This document shows positions 8,408 through 17,444 of a stretch of DNA of 64,000 nt, piece after piece. The position numbers and the translations under genes are program-made. The stretch comes from Peribacillus asahii (lineage in GTDB: Bacteria > Bacillota > Bacilli > Bacillales > DSM-1321): the NCBI RefSeq assembly GCF_004006295.1, contig NZ_CP026095.1:1660001-1724000 (forward strand). The letters are read 5' to 3'. Numbering within the stretch: the first letter of the stretch is position 1; every line of letters starts with the position of its first letter. Under the pieces are notes generated by a model that saw nothing but the letters and a program-made list of their open reading frames with translations, had not been told where the DNA came from and ran no database searches.

Positions 8408-9454
8408 ATGAGTGATCGTCAAGCGGCGTTAGAAATGGCGTTAAAGCAGATTGAAAAACAATTCGGAAAAGGTTCTATTATGAAGATGGGAGAACAAACA
8501 GACCGAAAGATTTCTACTATTTCAAGTGGTTCTCTTGCTTTGGATGTAGCCCTTGGAGTAGGTGGGTATCCCCGTGGAAGAATTATTGAAATTTATGGAC
8601 CAGAAAGTTCAGGTAAAACAACAGTGGCTCTTCATGCTATTGCAGAGGTACAAGCTAATGGAGGCACAGCTGCGTTTATTGATGCCGAACATGCGCTCGA
8701 TCCAGACTATTCACAGAAGCTTGGTGTAAATATTGATGAATTGCTGTTATCTCAACCAGATACAGGGGAGCAAGGACTTGAAATCGCGGAAGCATTAGTA
8801 CGAAGTGGTGCAGTCGATATTATTGTTATTGATTCGGTTGCTGCATTGGTGCCAAAAGCAGAAATCGAAGGGGAAATGGGTGACTCTCACGTAGGTCTTC
8901 AAGCGCGTCTGATGTCGCAAGCGCTTAGAAAATTATCTGGGGCGATTAATAAATCGAATACGATTGCGATCTTTATTAACCAAATCCGTGAAAAAGTCGG
9001 TATTATGTTCGGAAACCCCGAAACAACTCCAGGAGGCCGTGCGCTTAAGTTTTACTCAACTGTCCGTCTGGAAGTACGTCGTGCTGAGCAATTAAAACAA
9101 GGGAATGACGTAGTCGGAAATAAAACAAAAGTAAAAGTTGTGAAAAATAAAGTAGCTCCTCCATTCCGTCAAGCGGAAGTTGACATTATGTATGGAGAAG
9201 GGATTTCACGTGAAGGTGAAATTATCGATATGGGATCTGACTTGGATATCGTGCAAAAAAGTGGCTCATGGTATTCTTATAATGATGAGCGTCTTGGACA
9301 AGGCCGTGAAAACGCGAAGCTTTTCTTAAAAGAAAATAAAGATGTTGCAAAAGAAATTGCTCAAAAAATTCGCGATCATTACAATTTAGACGGAGAACAT
9401 GTACTGCCAGAAGGAGCAGACGATGAGGAGCTGCTACCTGAACTTCTTGATTAA
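8408..9454 (+). CDS. recA: RecA recombinase
   Basis: The 348-residue DNA strand-exchange ATPase and SOS co-protease. Walker [10 protein letters not shown] is at residues 64-72, and the Walker-B-like [12 protein letters not shown] follows at about 137-148. The DNA-binding L2 region contains [20 protein letters not shown], and the acidic C-terminal tail ([11 protein letters not shown]) is typical. The ATG follows a perfect AAGGAGG with ideal spacing. Regulation by LexA is supported by the upstream SOS box. The gene is flanked by terminators and so is monocistronic. Confidence 0.98.
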   Translation: MSDRQAALEMALKQIEKQFGKGSIMKMGEQTDRKISTISSGSLALDVALGVGGYPRGRIIEIYGPESSGKTTVALHAIAEVQANGGTAAFIDAEHALDPDYSQKLGVNIDELLLSQPDTGEQGLEIAEALVRSGAVDIIVIDSVAALVPKAEIEGEMGDSHVGLQARLMSQALRKLSGAINKSNTIAIFINQIREKVGIMFGNPETTPGGRALKFYSTVRLEVRRAEQLKQGNDVVGNKTKVKVVKNKVAPPFRQAEVDIMYGEGISREGEIIDMGSDLDIVQKSGSWYSYNDERLGQGRENAKLFLKENKDVAKEIAQKIRDHYNLDGEHVLPEGADDEELLPELLD

Positions 9455-9465
9455 TCAATGAACCG

Positions 9466-9503
9466 AAAAACAGATCTTAGCCCCTGGGCTAAGGTCTGTT
9501 TTA
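9466..9503 (+). terminator. Intrinsic terminator after recA
   Basis: ACAGATCTTAGCCC and GGGCTAAGGTCTGT form a stem with a CT loop, followed by TTTTAGTT. Confidence 0.88.
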
Positions 9504-9585
9504 GTTAATCCATAAGGTATAGGTGTATGAATGTTTTATTTAGTGGATTTTTGAAGAATAATCCGTTCGCATAAGGGTACGGTAC

Positions 9586-9614
9586 TTGACAATAAAAATC
9601 CACAACTATACAAT
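9586..9614 (+). promoter_or_regulatory. Sigma-A promoter of rny
   Basis: Consensus TTGACA (9586-9591), a 17-base spacer and TACAAT (9609-9614). Confidence 0.82.
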
Positions 9615-9748
9615 TAATATGTATATTTTACATTTTTTCAAACTAAAATTTTGAAAATTAAGCGCTGTATATTGAACGTATGTACAATGTATTTGCCGAC
9701 AGTTCAACTTTATTAGGAAAAAAGTTCGTAGCAAGGGGAGGTGAAATG

Positions 9749-11308
9749 ATGGAACCCATGACAATCATCTTCACTTTGCTTGGCCTAGTCGTCGGTGCAG
9801 TTGTTGGCTATTTTGTTCATAAGTCAAAATTTGATAACAAAATAGCAGGGGCAAGGGGCTCTGCTGAACAGATTGTAGAGGATGCAAAACGGGAAGCAGA
9901 GGCTCTGAAGAAAGAAGCCTTATTGGAAGCAAAAGATGAAATTCATAAAATTCGTACTGATTCTGATCGTGAAGTACGTGAAAGAAGAAACGAATTACAA
10001 AAACAAGAAAATCGATTATTGCAAAAAGAAGAGAATTTAGATCGTAAAGACGAAGCGTTAGATAAACGTGAAGTTCTTTTAGAGAAGAAAGAAGATTCTC
10101 TTAGCCAAAGACAACAGCATATTGAAGAGATGGAAAGCAAAGTGGACGAGATGGTTCGTAAGCAGCAAACAGAGATTGAACGCATTTCAAGCTTAACTCG
10201 TGAGGAAGCAAGAACGATTATTATTGATCGTATGGAGCAGGAGCTCGCTCACGATATTGCGCTTATGGTTAAAGAGAGTGAAACCCGAGCTAAAGAAGAA
10301 GCAGACAAGAAAGCGAAAGATATTTTATCTTTAGCAATCCAACGTTGTGCAGCTGACCATGTTGCTGAAACAACGGTGTCTGTTGTTACTCTTCCAAATG
10401 ATGAAATGAAGGGACGGATTATCGGACGTGAAGGCCGAAATATCCGAACACTTGAAACGCTAACTGGAATTGATCTTATTATTGATGATACCCCAGAGGC
10501 AGTTATTTTATCAGGGTTCGATCCAATTAGACGAGAAACAGCTCGCCTAGCTTTAGAGAAATTAGTCCAAGATGGGCGAATTCATCCGGCTCGAATTGAG
10601 GAAATGGTGGATAAAGCAAGACGTGAGGTGGATGAACACATTCGCGAAATTGGTGAACAAACTACTTTTGAAGTAGGCGTTCACGGGCTCCATCCAGACC
10701 TTATTAAAATTCTAGGTCGTTTGAAATTCCGTACTAGTTATGGACAAAACGTGTTAAAACATTCGATTGAAGTTGCACAACTTTCAGGTTTACTTGCCGC
10801 AGAGCTAGGGGAAGATGAGGTGCTTGCTCGCCGTGCTGGATTGCTTCATGATATTGGTAAAGCTATTGATCATGAAGTAGAAGGTAGTCATGTCGAAATT
10901 GGTGTCGAATTAGGGACGAAGTATAAAGAACATCCAGTCGTCATTAATAGCATCGCTTCTCATCATGGAGATACAGAGCCGACTTCAGTTATTGCTGTAC
11001 TTGTGGCTGCAGCGGATGCTTTATCTGCAGCAAGACCGGGTGCTCGCAGTGAAACACTTGAAAATTATATTCGTCGTCTGGAGAAATTAGAAGAAATTTC
11101 TGAATCCTATGATGGTGTTGAGAAATCTTTTGCGATTCAAGCTGGACGCGAAGTGCGTATTCTTGTGAAACCTGAACAGATTGATGATTTAGCTGCTCAT
11201 CGACTTGCACGTGATATTCGCAAGCGAATTGAAGAAGAACTCGATTATCCTGGACATATTAAAGTAACAGTTATTCGAGAAACAAGAGCTGTTGAATATG
11301 CTAAATAA
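9749..11308 (+). CDS. rny: Ribonuclease Y
   Basis: The membrane-anchored endoribonuclease that initiates mRNA decay in Bacillus. It has an N-terminal transmembrane helix (about residues 4-25), then a long charged coiled coil (about 30-200), a KH RNA-binding domain ([16 protein letters not shown]) and an HD phosphohydrolase domain ([12 protein letters not shown]). The C-terminus [14 protein letters not shown] is conserved. The open frame extends upstream to 9680, but GGAGG at 9737-9741 places the start at ATG 9749 (519 residues); the ATG at 9746 would give 520 and cannot be excluded. It lies before ymdB, as in B. subtilis, with a terminator between them. Confidence 0.96.
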   Translation: MEPMTIIFTLLGLVVGAVVGYFVHKSKFDNKIAGARGSAEQIVEDAKREAEALKKEALLEAKDEIHKIRTDSDREVRERRNELQKQENRLLQKEENLDRKDEALDKREVLLEKKEDSLSQRQQHIEEMESKVDEMVRKQQTEIERISSLTREEARTIIIDRMEQELAHDIALMVKESETRAKEEADKKAKDILSLAIQRCAADHVAETTVSVVTLPNDEMKGRIIGREGRNIRTLETLTGIDLIIDDTPEAVILSGFDPIRRETARLALEKLVQDGRIHPARIEEMVDKARREVDEHIREIGEQTTFEVGVHGLHPDLIKILGRLKFRTSYGQNVLKHSIEVAQLSGLLAAELGEDEVLARRAGLLHDIGKAIDHEVEGSHVEIGVELGTKYKEHPVVINSIASHHGDTEPTSVIAVLVAAADALSAARPGARSETLENYIRRLEKLEEISESYDGVEKSFAIQAGREVRILVKPEQIDDLAAHRLARDIRKRIEEELDYPGHIKVTVIRETRAVEYAK

Positions 11309-11338
11309 AACGAAGTGGTTTTATACCGCTTCGTTTTT
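11307..11338 (+). terminator. Intrinsic terminator after rny
   Basis: ACGAAGTGG and CCGCTTCGT (one G-U pair) flank a short loop, followed by TTTTTATTTT. Confidence 0.85.
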
Positions 11339-11409
11339 ATTTTCGGCTATGTTACAATATTGTCTGAAGAAATGATAATGATGATGCGTTAAGTAGAAAG
11401 GATTTTTGT

Positions 11410-12207
11410 ATGAAATTGCTGTTTATTGGAGATGTTGTTGGCTCCCCAGGGAGAGATATGGTCAAGGAATACTTGCCAAAGTTAAAAGAGAAGCATCGTC
11501 CACATATTACAATTATTAATGGTGAAAATGCGGCTGGTGGACGTGGAATAACAGAGAAAATATACCGTGAATTTCTTGAATGGGGTGCACAAGCTGTTAC
11601 AATGGGCAACCATACATGGGATAACCGTGATATTTTTGAATTTATTGATGAAGCTAAATATCTTGTACGACCTGCAAACTTTCCTAAAGGTACGCCAGGA
11701 GAAGGTTTAAAGTTTTTAAAATTAAATGAGCTCGAAATTGCGGTCATTAATCTTCAGGCCCGCACCTTTATGCCAGCGCTAGATTGTCCGTTTCAAAAAG
11801 CGGAAGAGCTTATTTTAGAAGCGCAAAAAAGAACACCGATAATTTTCGTTGATTTTCACGGAGAAGCGACAAGCGAAAAACAAGCAATGGGCTGGTATTT
11901 AGATGGAAAAGTGTCGGCAGTTGTTGGAACTCATACACACGTTCAGACAGCTGACAATCGAATTTTGCCAAATGGAACAGCTTACATATCGGATGTAGGG
12001 ATGACAGGTCCATATGATGGAATTCTTGGTATGGAACGAAGCGCTGTCATTCATCGATTTTTAACAAGCTTACCTGTTCGTTTTGAAGTACCGAAAGAAG
12101 GGCGTACTTTATTAAGTGCTGTTTTAATTGATATTGATGAAAAAAGTGGAAAAACAAAGAAGATTGATCGCATTTTAATTAATGAAGATCATCCGTTTTT
12201 TCATTAA
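11410..12207 (+). CDS. ymdB: YmdB metallophosphoesterase
   Basis: A 265-residue metal-dependent phosphodiesterase. In B. subtilis YmdB hydrolyses 2',3'-cyclic nucleotides and affects biofilm formation, motility and nanotubes. All metal-site residues are visible: Asp8 (FIGDVVG), Glu39-Asn40 (GENAAGG), Asn67-His68 (GNHTW), His150 (DFHGEA), and His175 and His177 (GTHTHVQT). The length is normal. The ribosome site AAAGGA precedes the ATG. The long shared history with rny suggests a link to RNA or nucleotide signalling. Confidence 0.95.
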   Translation: MKLLFIGDVVGSPGRDMVKEYLPKLKEKHRPHITIINGENAAGGRGITEKIYREFLEWGAQAVTMGNHTWDNRDIFEFIDEAKYLVRPANFPKGTPGEGLKFLKLNELEIAVINLQARTFMPALDCPFQKAEELILEAQKRTPIIFVDFHGEATSEKQAMGWYLDGKVSAVVGTHTHVQTADNRILPNGTAYISDVGMTGPYDGILGMERSAVIHRFLTSLPVRFEVPKEGRTLLSAVLIDIDEKSGKTKKIDRILINEDHPFFH

Positions 12208-12368
12208 GTTCTGTTACATAAAGTTATTGAATTGTGGCTTTAGAGTAAACGAGCTGTCTCCTTATTTCTTGTCATACAAGTTTGTTCCCTTGAATATAGT
12301 AGCAGTGGAAAGAGTCATACCAGTTGAACCATGCTTCAATCGGTAAGGGAAAACGAGGAGGACTAGGA

Positions 12369-12629
12369 ATGGAAATATTAAAGGTTTCAGCAAAATCTAA
12401 TCCTAATTCTGTAGCTGGCGCACTAGCTGGAGTTCTGCGAGAACGAGGGGCTGCCGAAATTCAAGCAATTGGAGCAGGTGCGTTAAACCAAGCCGTCAAG
12501 GCAGTAGCAATTGCAAGAGGGTTTGTTGCCCCTAGTGGAGTCGATTTAATTTGTATTCCTGCTTTTACAGATATTCAAATTGATGGTGAGGAAAGAACGG
12601 CCATTAAGTTAATTATTGAACCGAGATAG
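12369..12629 (+). CDS. spoVS: Stage V sporulation protein SpoVS
   Basis: An 86-residue, extremely conserved sporulation regulator with an Alba-like fold. It is recognised over its full length (KVSAKSNPNSVAGALAGVLR at the N-terminus, IQIDGEERTAIKLIIEPR at the end). I start it at ATG 12369, which follows GAGGAGG. An upstream in-frame ATG at 12324 would add 15 non-conserved residues with no ribosome site. In B. subtilis the gene is transcribed by sigma-H, but no convincing sigma-H promoter was found by eye. Confidence 0.96.
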   Translation: MEILKVSAKSNPNSVAGALAGVLRERGAAEIQAIGAGALNQAVKAVAIARGFVAPSGVDLICIPAFTDIQIDGEERTAIKLIIEPR

Positions 12630-12644
12630 CTTTATACGCAAATG

Positions 12645-12678
12645 TCCTGTTTGTCAACTGGCAAGCAGGTTCTTTTTG
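12645..12678 (+). terminator. Intrinsic terminator after spoVS
   Basis: CCTGTTTG and CAAGCAGG (one G-U pair) form a stem with an 8-base loop, followed by TTCTTTTTG. Confidence 0.78.
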
Positions 12679-12750
12679 TTGAATCCGTTATGCTAAATAA
12701 GCACGTAATTCCTTATCATATGAATAAGTTTAAATAAAGGAGAGGTTCGC

Positions 12751-13671
12751 TTGCCCATTTTTGATGCTCATTGTGATGTGTTAATGAAAATGTTTATTAA
12801 TCCAGAGATTTCTTTTAACGATAGTCATCTATTGCATGTAACGAAGCGAGCATTAATCGAAGCGAATGGAAAGGTACAATGTTTTGCAATCTATATTCCG
12901 GAAAGCGTGCCTCCGAACAGAAGATTTACTGCTGCTCTTAGTATGGTTGATATTTTTTATGAAAAAATTTTAGCGGAACCTGAAATGAAGCTCGTGTGTT
13001 CAAAAGCAGATATTAATGCCTTAAAGGAAGGGGAAATTGGTGCGCTCCTTACGTTAGAAGGATGCGATTGCATTGGGCAAGATATATTAAAGTTAAAGAC
13101 ATTGCTCCGTTTAGGTGTTACTTCAGTTGGTTTAACATGGAATTATGCTAATTTCGTGGCGGATGGAGTGTTAGAGAAGAGAGGGGCAGGTTTATCCAGC
13201 TTTGGGGAAGAGGTTATTGCTTTATTGAATGAACAATCTGTTTGGTGTGATGTATCTCACTTATCAGAAGCAGCTTTTTGGGATACGATTCAACGAGCTG
13301 CATATCCCATTGCGTCTCATTCAAATGTGTATCATTTATGTGCACATCCGCGTAATTTAAAGGACGATCAAATTCGGGCTTTATTACAGAAACAAGCGGT
13401 CATTGGGGTGACGTTTGTACCACAATTTTTAACGAGTCAGATCTCTGCGACGATTGCTGATGTTTTACGGCATATTGATTATATTGCAAGCTTAGGGGGA
13501 GAGCGTCAAATTGGGCTAGGTTCTGATTTCGATGGAATCGATGAAACCGTCATAGGATTATCAACCTATGGACAATATAATGATTTATGTAATGAGTTAG
13601 TGAAACGGTATTCAGCTGATTTTGTTAATGGTCTATTATTTACCAATTTTGTAAATAATTATCCATGTTAA
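12751..13671 (+). CDS. Membrane dipeptidase family (M19) metallopeptidase
   Basis: A 306-residue M19/renal-dipeptidase family enzyme that should cleave dipeptides with a binuclear zinc site. Metal ligands are visible in order: DAHCDVL (residues 5-11), a glutamate in LLTLEGCDCIG (about 98-108), histidines in ASHSNVYHLCAHPRN, and an aspartate in GLGSDFDGID. The start is TTG with AAGGAGAGG upstream. The C-terminus ends slightly short (FTNFVNNYPC) where relatives usually have a G-N-F-L/W-R segment, but the fold seems complete. No signal peptide is visible, so it is cytoplasmic. In B. subtilis this position holds tdh-kbl instead. Confidence 0.87.
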   Translation: MPIFDAHCDVLMKMFINPEISFNDSHLLHVTKRALIEANGKVQCFAIYIPESVPPNRRFTAALSMVDIFYEKILAEPEMKLVCSKADINALKEGEIGALLTLEGCDCIGQDILKLKTLLRLGVTSVGLTWNYANFVADGVLEKRGAGLSSFGEEVIALLNEQSVWCDVSHLSEAAFWDTIQRAAYPIASHSNVYHLCAHPRNLKDDQIRALLQKQAVIGVTFVPQFLTSQISATIADVLRHIDYIASLGGERQIGLGSDFDGIDETVIGLSTYGQYNDLCNELVKRYSADFVNGLLFTNFVNNYPC

Positions 13672-13818
13672 TTAGCTTTTATGGCGGCGGAATGGCTAAA
13701 CAAGACTTATACAATGAATTGTTATTTTAATTTTCAAAAAATATAAAAAAATGGAAGCAAAAAATTTGCAATTTAGTAGATAAAAACGCTAGAATTGAAA
13801 CGTTTAATACATGTTTCC

Positions 13819-13827
13819 TGTTATAAT
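13819..13827 (+). promoter_or_regulatory. Extended -10 promoter candidate for korAB
   Basis: TG at 13819-13820, one base, then perfect TATAAT at 13822-13827. No good -35 is present, as is common for extended -10 promoters. It lies 97 bases before korA. Confidence 0.5.
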
Positions 13828-13924
13828 AATAAATGATTCTCCAATGTATTAGATAAATGTTGAGGGTTACAGTCAAATTTCGTTAAGTTGTAATTATTTG
13901 AACGTATTCAAAGGAGTGTAAGTC

Positions 13925-15661
13925 ATGATCAATCAACTTTCATGGAAAGTTGGCGGGCAGCAAGGTGAGGGTATTGAAAGTACAGGCGAAATTTTCTGTA
14001 TTGCTCTTAACCGTTTAGGTTATTACTTGTATGGTTACCGTCATTTCTCATCCCGGATTAAGGGAGGACATACGAATAATAAAATTCGTGTAAGTACAAA
14101 AGAGACACGCGCTATCTCGGATGATTTAGATATCCTAGTTGCGTTTGACCAAGAAACGATTGATGTCAATTACCGTGAAATGCATGACGGTAGTATTATT
14201 ATCGCCGATGCAAAATTTAAACCAGTGAAGCCAGATGACACGGAAGCATCTCTATACGTTGTTCCATTTACAGAGATAGCGACAGACTTGGGCACATCAT
14301 TAATGAAAAATATGGTGGCTATTGGTGCAACATGTGCCATTCTCGGTATGGAGATTTCTGTATTTAGTGAAGTTGTAGAAGAGATTTTTGGTCGTAAAGG
14401 CGAAGAAATCGTGAAAAAGAATATGGACGCGATTGCTGCTGGATATGAATATATGAAAGACGAGCTTGGTGAACAACTTGGTGCTATGAAGCTTGAAGAA
14501 GCGGATGGCCAAAAGCGTTTATTTATGATTGGCAACGATGCGATTGCGCTTGGAGCGATTGCAGGTGGATGCCGTTTTATGGCTGCGTATCCAATTACTC
14601 CAGCTTCTGAAATTATGGAGTATTTAATTAAAAAATTACCTGCATTAGGTGGTACTGTTATTCAAACCGAAGATGAAATCGCCGCAGCTACAATGGCTAT
14701 TGGTGCAAACTACGGTGGCGTGCGTACGCTTACAGCATCAGCTGGTCCGGGTCTTTCTTTGAAAATGGAAGCAATTGGCCTAGCTGGTATCACAGAAACA
14801 CCGATTGTTATTGTCGATACACAACGTGGCGGTCCGTCTACAGGTTTGCCAACGAAACAAGAACAATCGGATTTAATGGCGATGATTTACGGGACACATG
14901 GTGAAATTCCAAAGATTGTAATGGCACCAAGTACAGTAGAAGAAGCATTCTACGATACGGCAGAAGCTTTCAATCTAGCAGAGGAATATCAGTGCCCGGT
15001 TATTGTTTTATCAGATTTACAGCTTTCTTTAGGAAAACAAACGGTACAACCGCTTGATTATAGCAAGGTGGAAATTCGTCGTGGTAAATTAGTAGATTAT
15101 GATATTCCTGATACGGAAGGTCATGCATACTTCAAGCGTTATGAAGTAACAGCGGATGGTGTTTCTCCTCGTGTTATTCCAGGAATGAAAAATGGAGTTC
15201 ACCATGTAACAGGTGTTGAACATGATGAAACAGGTAAACCGTCTGAATCTCCATTAAACCGAAAAGCCCAAATGGATAAACGTATGCGTAAAATCGAAAA
15301 TATCCGCTTTAATACACCAGTCTATAAAAATGTACCGCATGCTGAAAGCGATTTGTTAATTGTTGGTTTTAATTCAACACGTGGAGCTATTGAAGAGGCG
15401 ATTGAACGGTTAGAAGCGGATGGAATAAAAGTGAATCATGCTCAAATTCGTCTGATTCATCCATTCCCAACAGATGAAGTGCTTCCCTTAGTACAAACAG
15501 CGAAAAAAGTAGTCGTGATTGAAAATAATGCGACAGGACAATTGGCAAATATTTTGAAAATGAATGTTGGCCATGTAAATAAAATTTCAAGTATCTTGAA
15601 ATATGATGGTAATCCATTCCTACCGCATGAAATTCATACACAGTGCAAGGAGTTGTTCTAA
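13925..15661 (+). CDS. korA: 2-oxoacid:ferredoxin oxidoreductase, alpha subunit (gamma-alpha fusion)
   Basis: A 578-residue KorA-type subunit. Residues 1-180 are the gamma domain (VGGQQGEGIESTGEIFCIAL). Residues about 195-580 are the pyrimidine-binding alpha region (AAYPITPASEIMEYL; QTEDEIAAATMAIGANYGGV; TASAGPGLSLKMEAIGLA). With KorB it decarboxylates a 2-oxoacid, usually 2-oxoglutarate, to acyl-CoA while reducing ferredoxin. korB starts one base after its stop codon, so they are coupled. There are no ferredoxin-like clusters in this subunit, as usual for the two-subunit type. Substrate choice (2-oxoglutarate versus pyruvate or branched 2-oxoacids) cannot be settled from sequence. Confidence 0.93.
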   Translation: MINQLSWKVGGQQGEGIESTGEIFCIALNRLGYYLYGYRHFSSRIKGGHTNNKIRVSTKETRAISDDLDILVAFDQETIDVNYREMHDGSIIIADAKFKPVKPDDTEASLYVVPFTEIATDLGTSLMKNMVAIGATCAILGMEISVFSEVVEEIFGRKGEEIVKKNMDAIAAGYEYMKDELGEQLGAMKLEEADGQKRLFMIGNDAIALGAIAGGCRFMAAYPITPASEIMEYLIKKLPALGGTVIQTEDEIAAATMAIGANYGGVRTLTASAGPGLSLKMEAIGLAGITETPIVIVDTQRGGPSTGLPTKQEQSDLMAMIYGTHGEIPKIVMAPSTVEEAFYDTAEAFNLAEEYQCPVIVLSDLQLSLGKQTVQPLDYSKVEIRRGKLVDYDIPDTEGHAYFKRYEVTADGVSPRVIPGMKNGVHHVTGVEHDETGKPSESPLNRKAQMDKRMRKIENIRFNTPVYKNVPHAESDLLIVGFNSTRGAIEEAIERLEADGIKVNHAQIRLIHPFPTDEVLPLVQTAKKVVVIENNATGQLANILKMNVGHVNKISSILKYDGNPFLPHEIHTQCKELF

Positions 15662-15662
15662 T

Positions 15663-16529
15663 ATGGCAACATTTAAAGACTTTCGAAATAATGTAAAACC
15701 GAATTGGTGTCCAGGATGCGGTGATTTTTCTGTTCAAGCAGCGATTCAACGTGCTTCAGCAAACGTTGGTCTCGAACCAGATAATTTGGCCGTTATTTCA
15801 GGAATTGGTTGTTCTGGTCGAATTTCCGGTTATATTAAATCGTATGGATTTCATGGGATTCATGGACGTTCACTGCCAATTGCTCAAGGAGTTAAAATGG
15901 CAAACCGTGATTTAACCGTAATTGCTTCAGGCGGAGATGGAGATGGTTTTGCAATCGGAATGGGTCATACCATTCATGCGATTCGTCGTAATATTAATAT
16001 TACGTATATTGTTATGGATAACCAAATCTATGGTTTAACGAAGGGACAAACTTCTCCGCGTTCAGCCACTGGATTTAAAACAAAATCAACGCCTGAAGGT
16101 TCGATTGAACAAGCTGTATCACCAATGGAACTAGCGCTATCTGCTGGTGCGACATTCGTTGCTCAAAGCTTTTCAACGGATTTGAAAGATTTAACAGCGA
16201 TGATTGAAGCAGGTCTGAATCATAAAGGATTTTCATTTATTAACGTATTTAGTCCATGCGTCACATATAATAAAATCAATACGTATGATTGGTTTAAAGA
16301 GCATTTAACAAAACTAAATACAATTGAAGGCTATGATTCTTCTAATAAAGAATTAGCGATGCAAACGTTAATGCAGCACGATAGCTTAGTAACAGGAATT
16401 ATTTATCAAGATACATCACGCCCTTCATACCAAGAGCTTGTTCCTGGCTATGCAGAAGAACCATTAACGAAGGCAGATCTAACATTAGATCAAGCTCATT
16501 TTGATAAATTAGTAGCAGAATTTATGTAA
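15663..16529 (+). CDS. korB: 2-oxoacid:ferredoxin oxidoreductase, beta subunit
   Basis: A 288-residue beta subunit that binds thiamine diphosphate and one [4Fe-4S] cluster. Candidate cluster cysteines are Cys16 and Cys19 (WCPGCGDF), Cys50 (GIGCSGR), and the later FSPCVTYN. The ThDP motif GDGDGFAIG...NQIYGLTKGQ is present. I start it at ATG 15663, which gives the normal length and conserved MATFKDFRNN. The frame is also open 60 bases upstream inside korA, but that extension is not conserved. It is co-transcribed with korA. Confidence 0.94.
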   Translation: MATFKDFRNNVKPNWCPGCGDFSVQAAIQRASANVGLEPDNLAVISGIGCSGRISGYIKSYGFHGIHGRSLPIAQGVKMANRDLTVIASGGDGDGFAIGMGHTIHAIRRNINITYIVMDNQIYGLTKGQTSPRSATGFKTKSTPEGSIEQAVSPMELALSAGATFVAQSFSTDLKDLTAMIEAGLNHKGFSFINVFSPCVTYNKINTYDWFKEHLTKLNTIEGYDSSNKELAMQTLMQHDSLVTGIIYQDTSRPSYQELVPGYAEEPLTKADLTLDQAHFDKLVAEFM

Positions 16530-16571
16530 AAAAGAAAAGTGTTGGAATTTCTTCGGATTAGGTATTCCTTG

Positions 16572-16636
16572 TCTTTTTCGGCAGGCAGACCTCTACTTAA
16601 GGTGCCGTACTGCTTGCGCTTGATTAGTCGAAAAGA
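16572..16636. other. Nested three-stem folded element downstream of korB
   Basis: TCTTTTTCG (16572-16580) pairs with CGAAAAGA (16629-16636). Inside it GCAGGCAG (16581-16588) pairs with CTGCTTGC (16610-16617), and inside that ACCT pairs with AGGT around a 7-base loop. It lies between the korB stop and the final terminator and could be a 3' UTR structure or an element remnant. Confidence 0.4.
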
Positions 16637-16656
16637 AGTTATATTCTTATATTACC

Positions 16657-16692
16657 AAAAAGGTTCACTCATATTTTTTGAGTGAACCTTTG
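16657..16692. terminator. Bidirectional terminator between korB and the coat-like gene
   Basis: AAAAAGGTTCACTCA and TGAGTGAACCTTT form a long stem with A/T tracts on both sides. It can end korAB on the plus strand and the coat-like gene on the minus strand. Confidence 0.85.
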
Positions 16693-16766
16693 TTGTTGGT
16701 AACTATTTATGGTTGAAGATTAGTATAGCGTTTGGCAATCACAGTTGTTATGGTGTAAATAGTCTG

Positions 16767-17108
16767 TTACCAACAATTACGTCTTCTGTTATGATGACGA
16801 TCACGATCACGGCGGTTACAACGGCGTACAGCACGACAAAAATCATCTTGGTCAACGAAAGTTCTTATGCCAAATACATCATCTCTGTCTCTGTCTCTAT
16901 CTCTGTCTCTATCGCGATCACGATCACGATCACGATCACGGCGGTTACAACGGCGTACAGCACGACAAAAATCATCTTGGTCAACGAAAGTTCTTATGCC
17001 AAATACATCATCTCTATCTTTATCTCTGTCTCTATCTCCTCTTCTATGGTCGTCACAATCGTGGTGACGATGTCTGTTACACCCGCAGAAAAAATTACTA
17101 AAACACAT
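16767..17108 (-). CDS. Arg-Asp repeat, cysteine-containing protein, probable spore coat protein
   Basis: A 113-residue low-complexity protein (MCFSNFFCGCNRHRHHDC at the N-terminus). It has two nearly identical 43-residue units containing DDVFGIRTFVDQDDFCRAV, separated by alternating Arg-Asp tracts. Cysteines near both ends and in each unit suggest disulfide cross-linking. I start it at ATG 17108, nine bases after AAGGAG; the frame is open to 17159 without a ribosome site. A good sigma-K-type promoter lies upstream, which supports expression in the mother cell late in sporulation, and it is not far from cotE. No named family was recognised. The function as a coat or exosporium structural protein is inferred from composition and promoter. 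Confidence 0.72.
   Translation of the reverse strand: MCFSNFFCGCNRHRHHDCDDHRRGDRDRDKDRDDVFGIRTFVDQDDFCRAVRRCNRRDRDRDRDRDRDRDRDRDRDDVFGIRTFVDQDDFCRAVRRCNRRDRDRHHNRRRNCW
16798..17035. repeat. 129-bp-period in-frame tandem duplication inside the coat-like gene
   Basis: Sequence from 16798 recurs at 16927 (offset 129 bases, 43 codons). It is identical over about 93 bases from CGATCACGATCAC, with later differences only in the hexanucleotide-like tracts. Unit 1 is about 16798-16926 and unit 2 begins at 16927. Simple GATCAC and CTCTGT/CTCTAT runs encode the Arg-Asp tracts. Confidence 0.85.
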
Positions 17109-17153
17109 ACTAGCCAACTCCTTAAAATTTTGTATTTTGTTTGTTGTACACCT

Positions 17154-17181
17154 TATCATATGCAGGGCTGGACAAAATGTA
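17154..17181 (-). promoter_or_regulatory. Sigma-K-type promoter for the coat-like gene
   Basis: On the minus strand TACA (plus 17178-17181), a 15-base spacer and CATATGATA (plus 17154-17162) fit the sigma-K pattern (mACm, then CATAnnnTA). The ATG is 45 bases downstream of the -10. Confidence 0.6.
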
Positions 17182-17444
17182 TGGGAAGCAGACTATTTTG
17201 GGATAAAATGGATAAAACACCTAATAAAGCACGATTTAGGGAAGTTTGTGGATTTCTCTTTTTACATGTCTATACAAAGTGCGAGCTATTGTGTCTTATA
17301 GATAAAAGCTTTATACTAGGGTAATGTGTATATTTCACACATCATACGTTCAAAAACCTTGATAAAATCAAGAAAATATATGAAACTAAAAATAGGGAAA
17401 TATAGTTAGTCAGAGGAGTCTAACTTTAATGAAAGGGGATTACT

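Noticed and set aside
16798..17035. Possible CRISPR array
   Set aside because: Only two long repeats, in frame with a protein-coding gene and without spacers of fixed length.
16713..17324. 203-residue plus-strand ORF rich in Ser/Ile/Thr
   Set aside because: It is the complement of the Arg-Asp repeat gene. The minus strand has the ribosome site and the sigma-K-type promoter.
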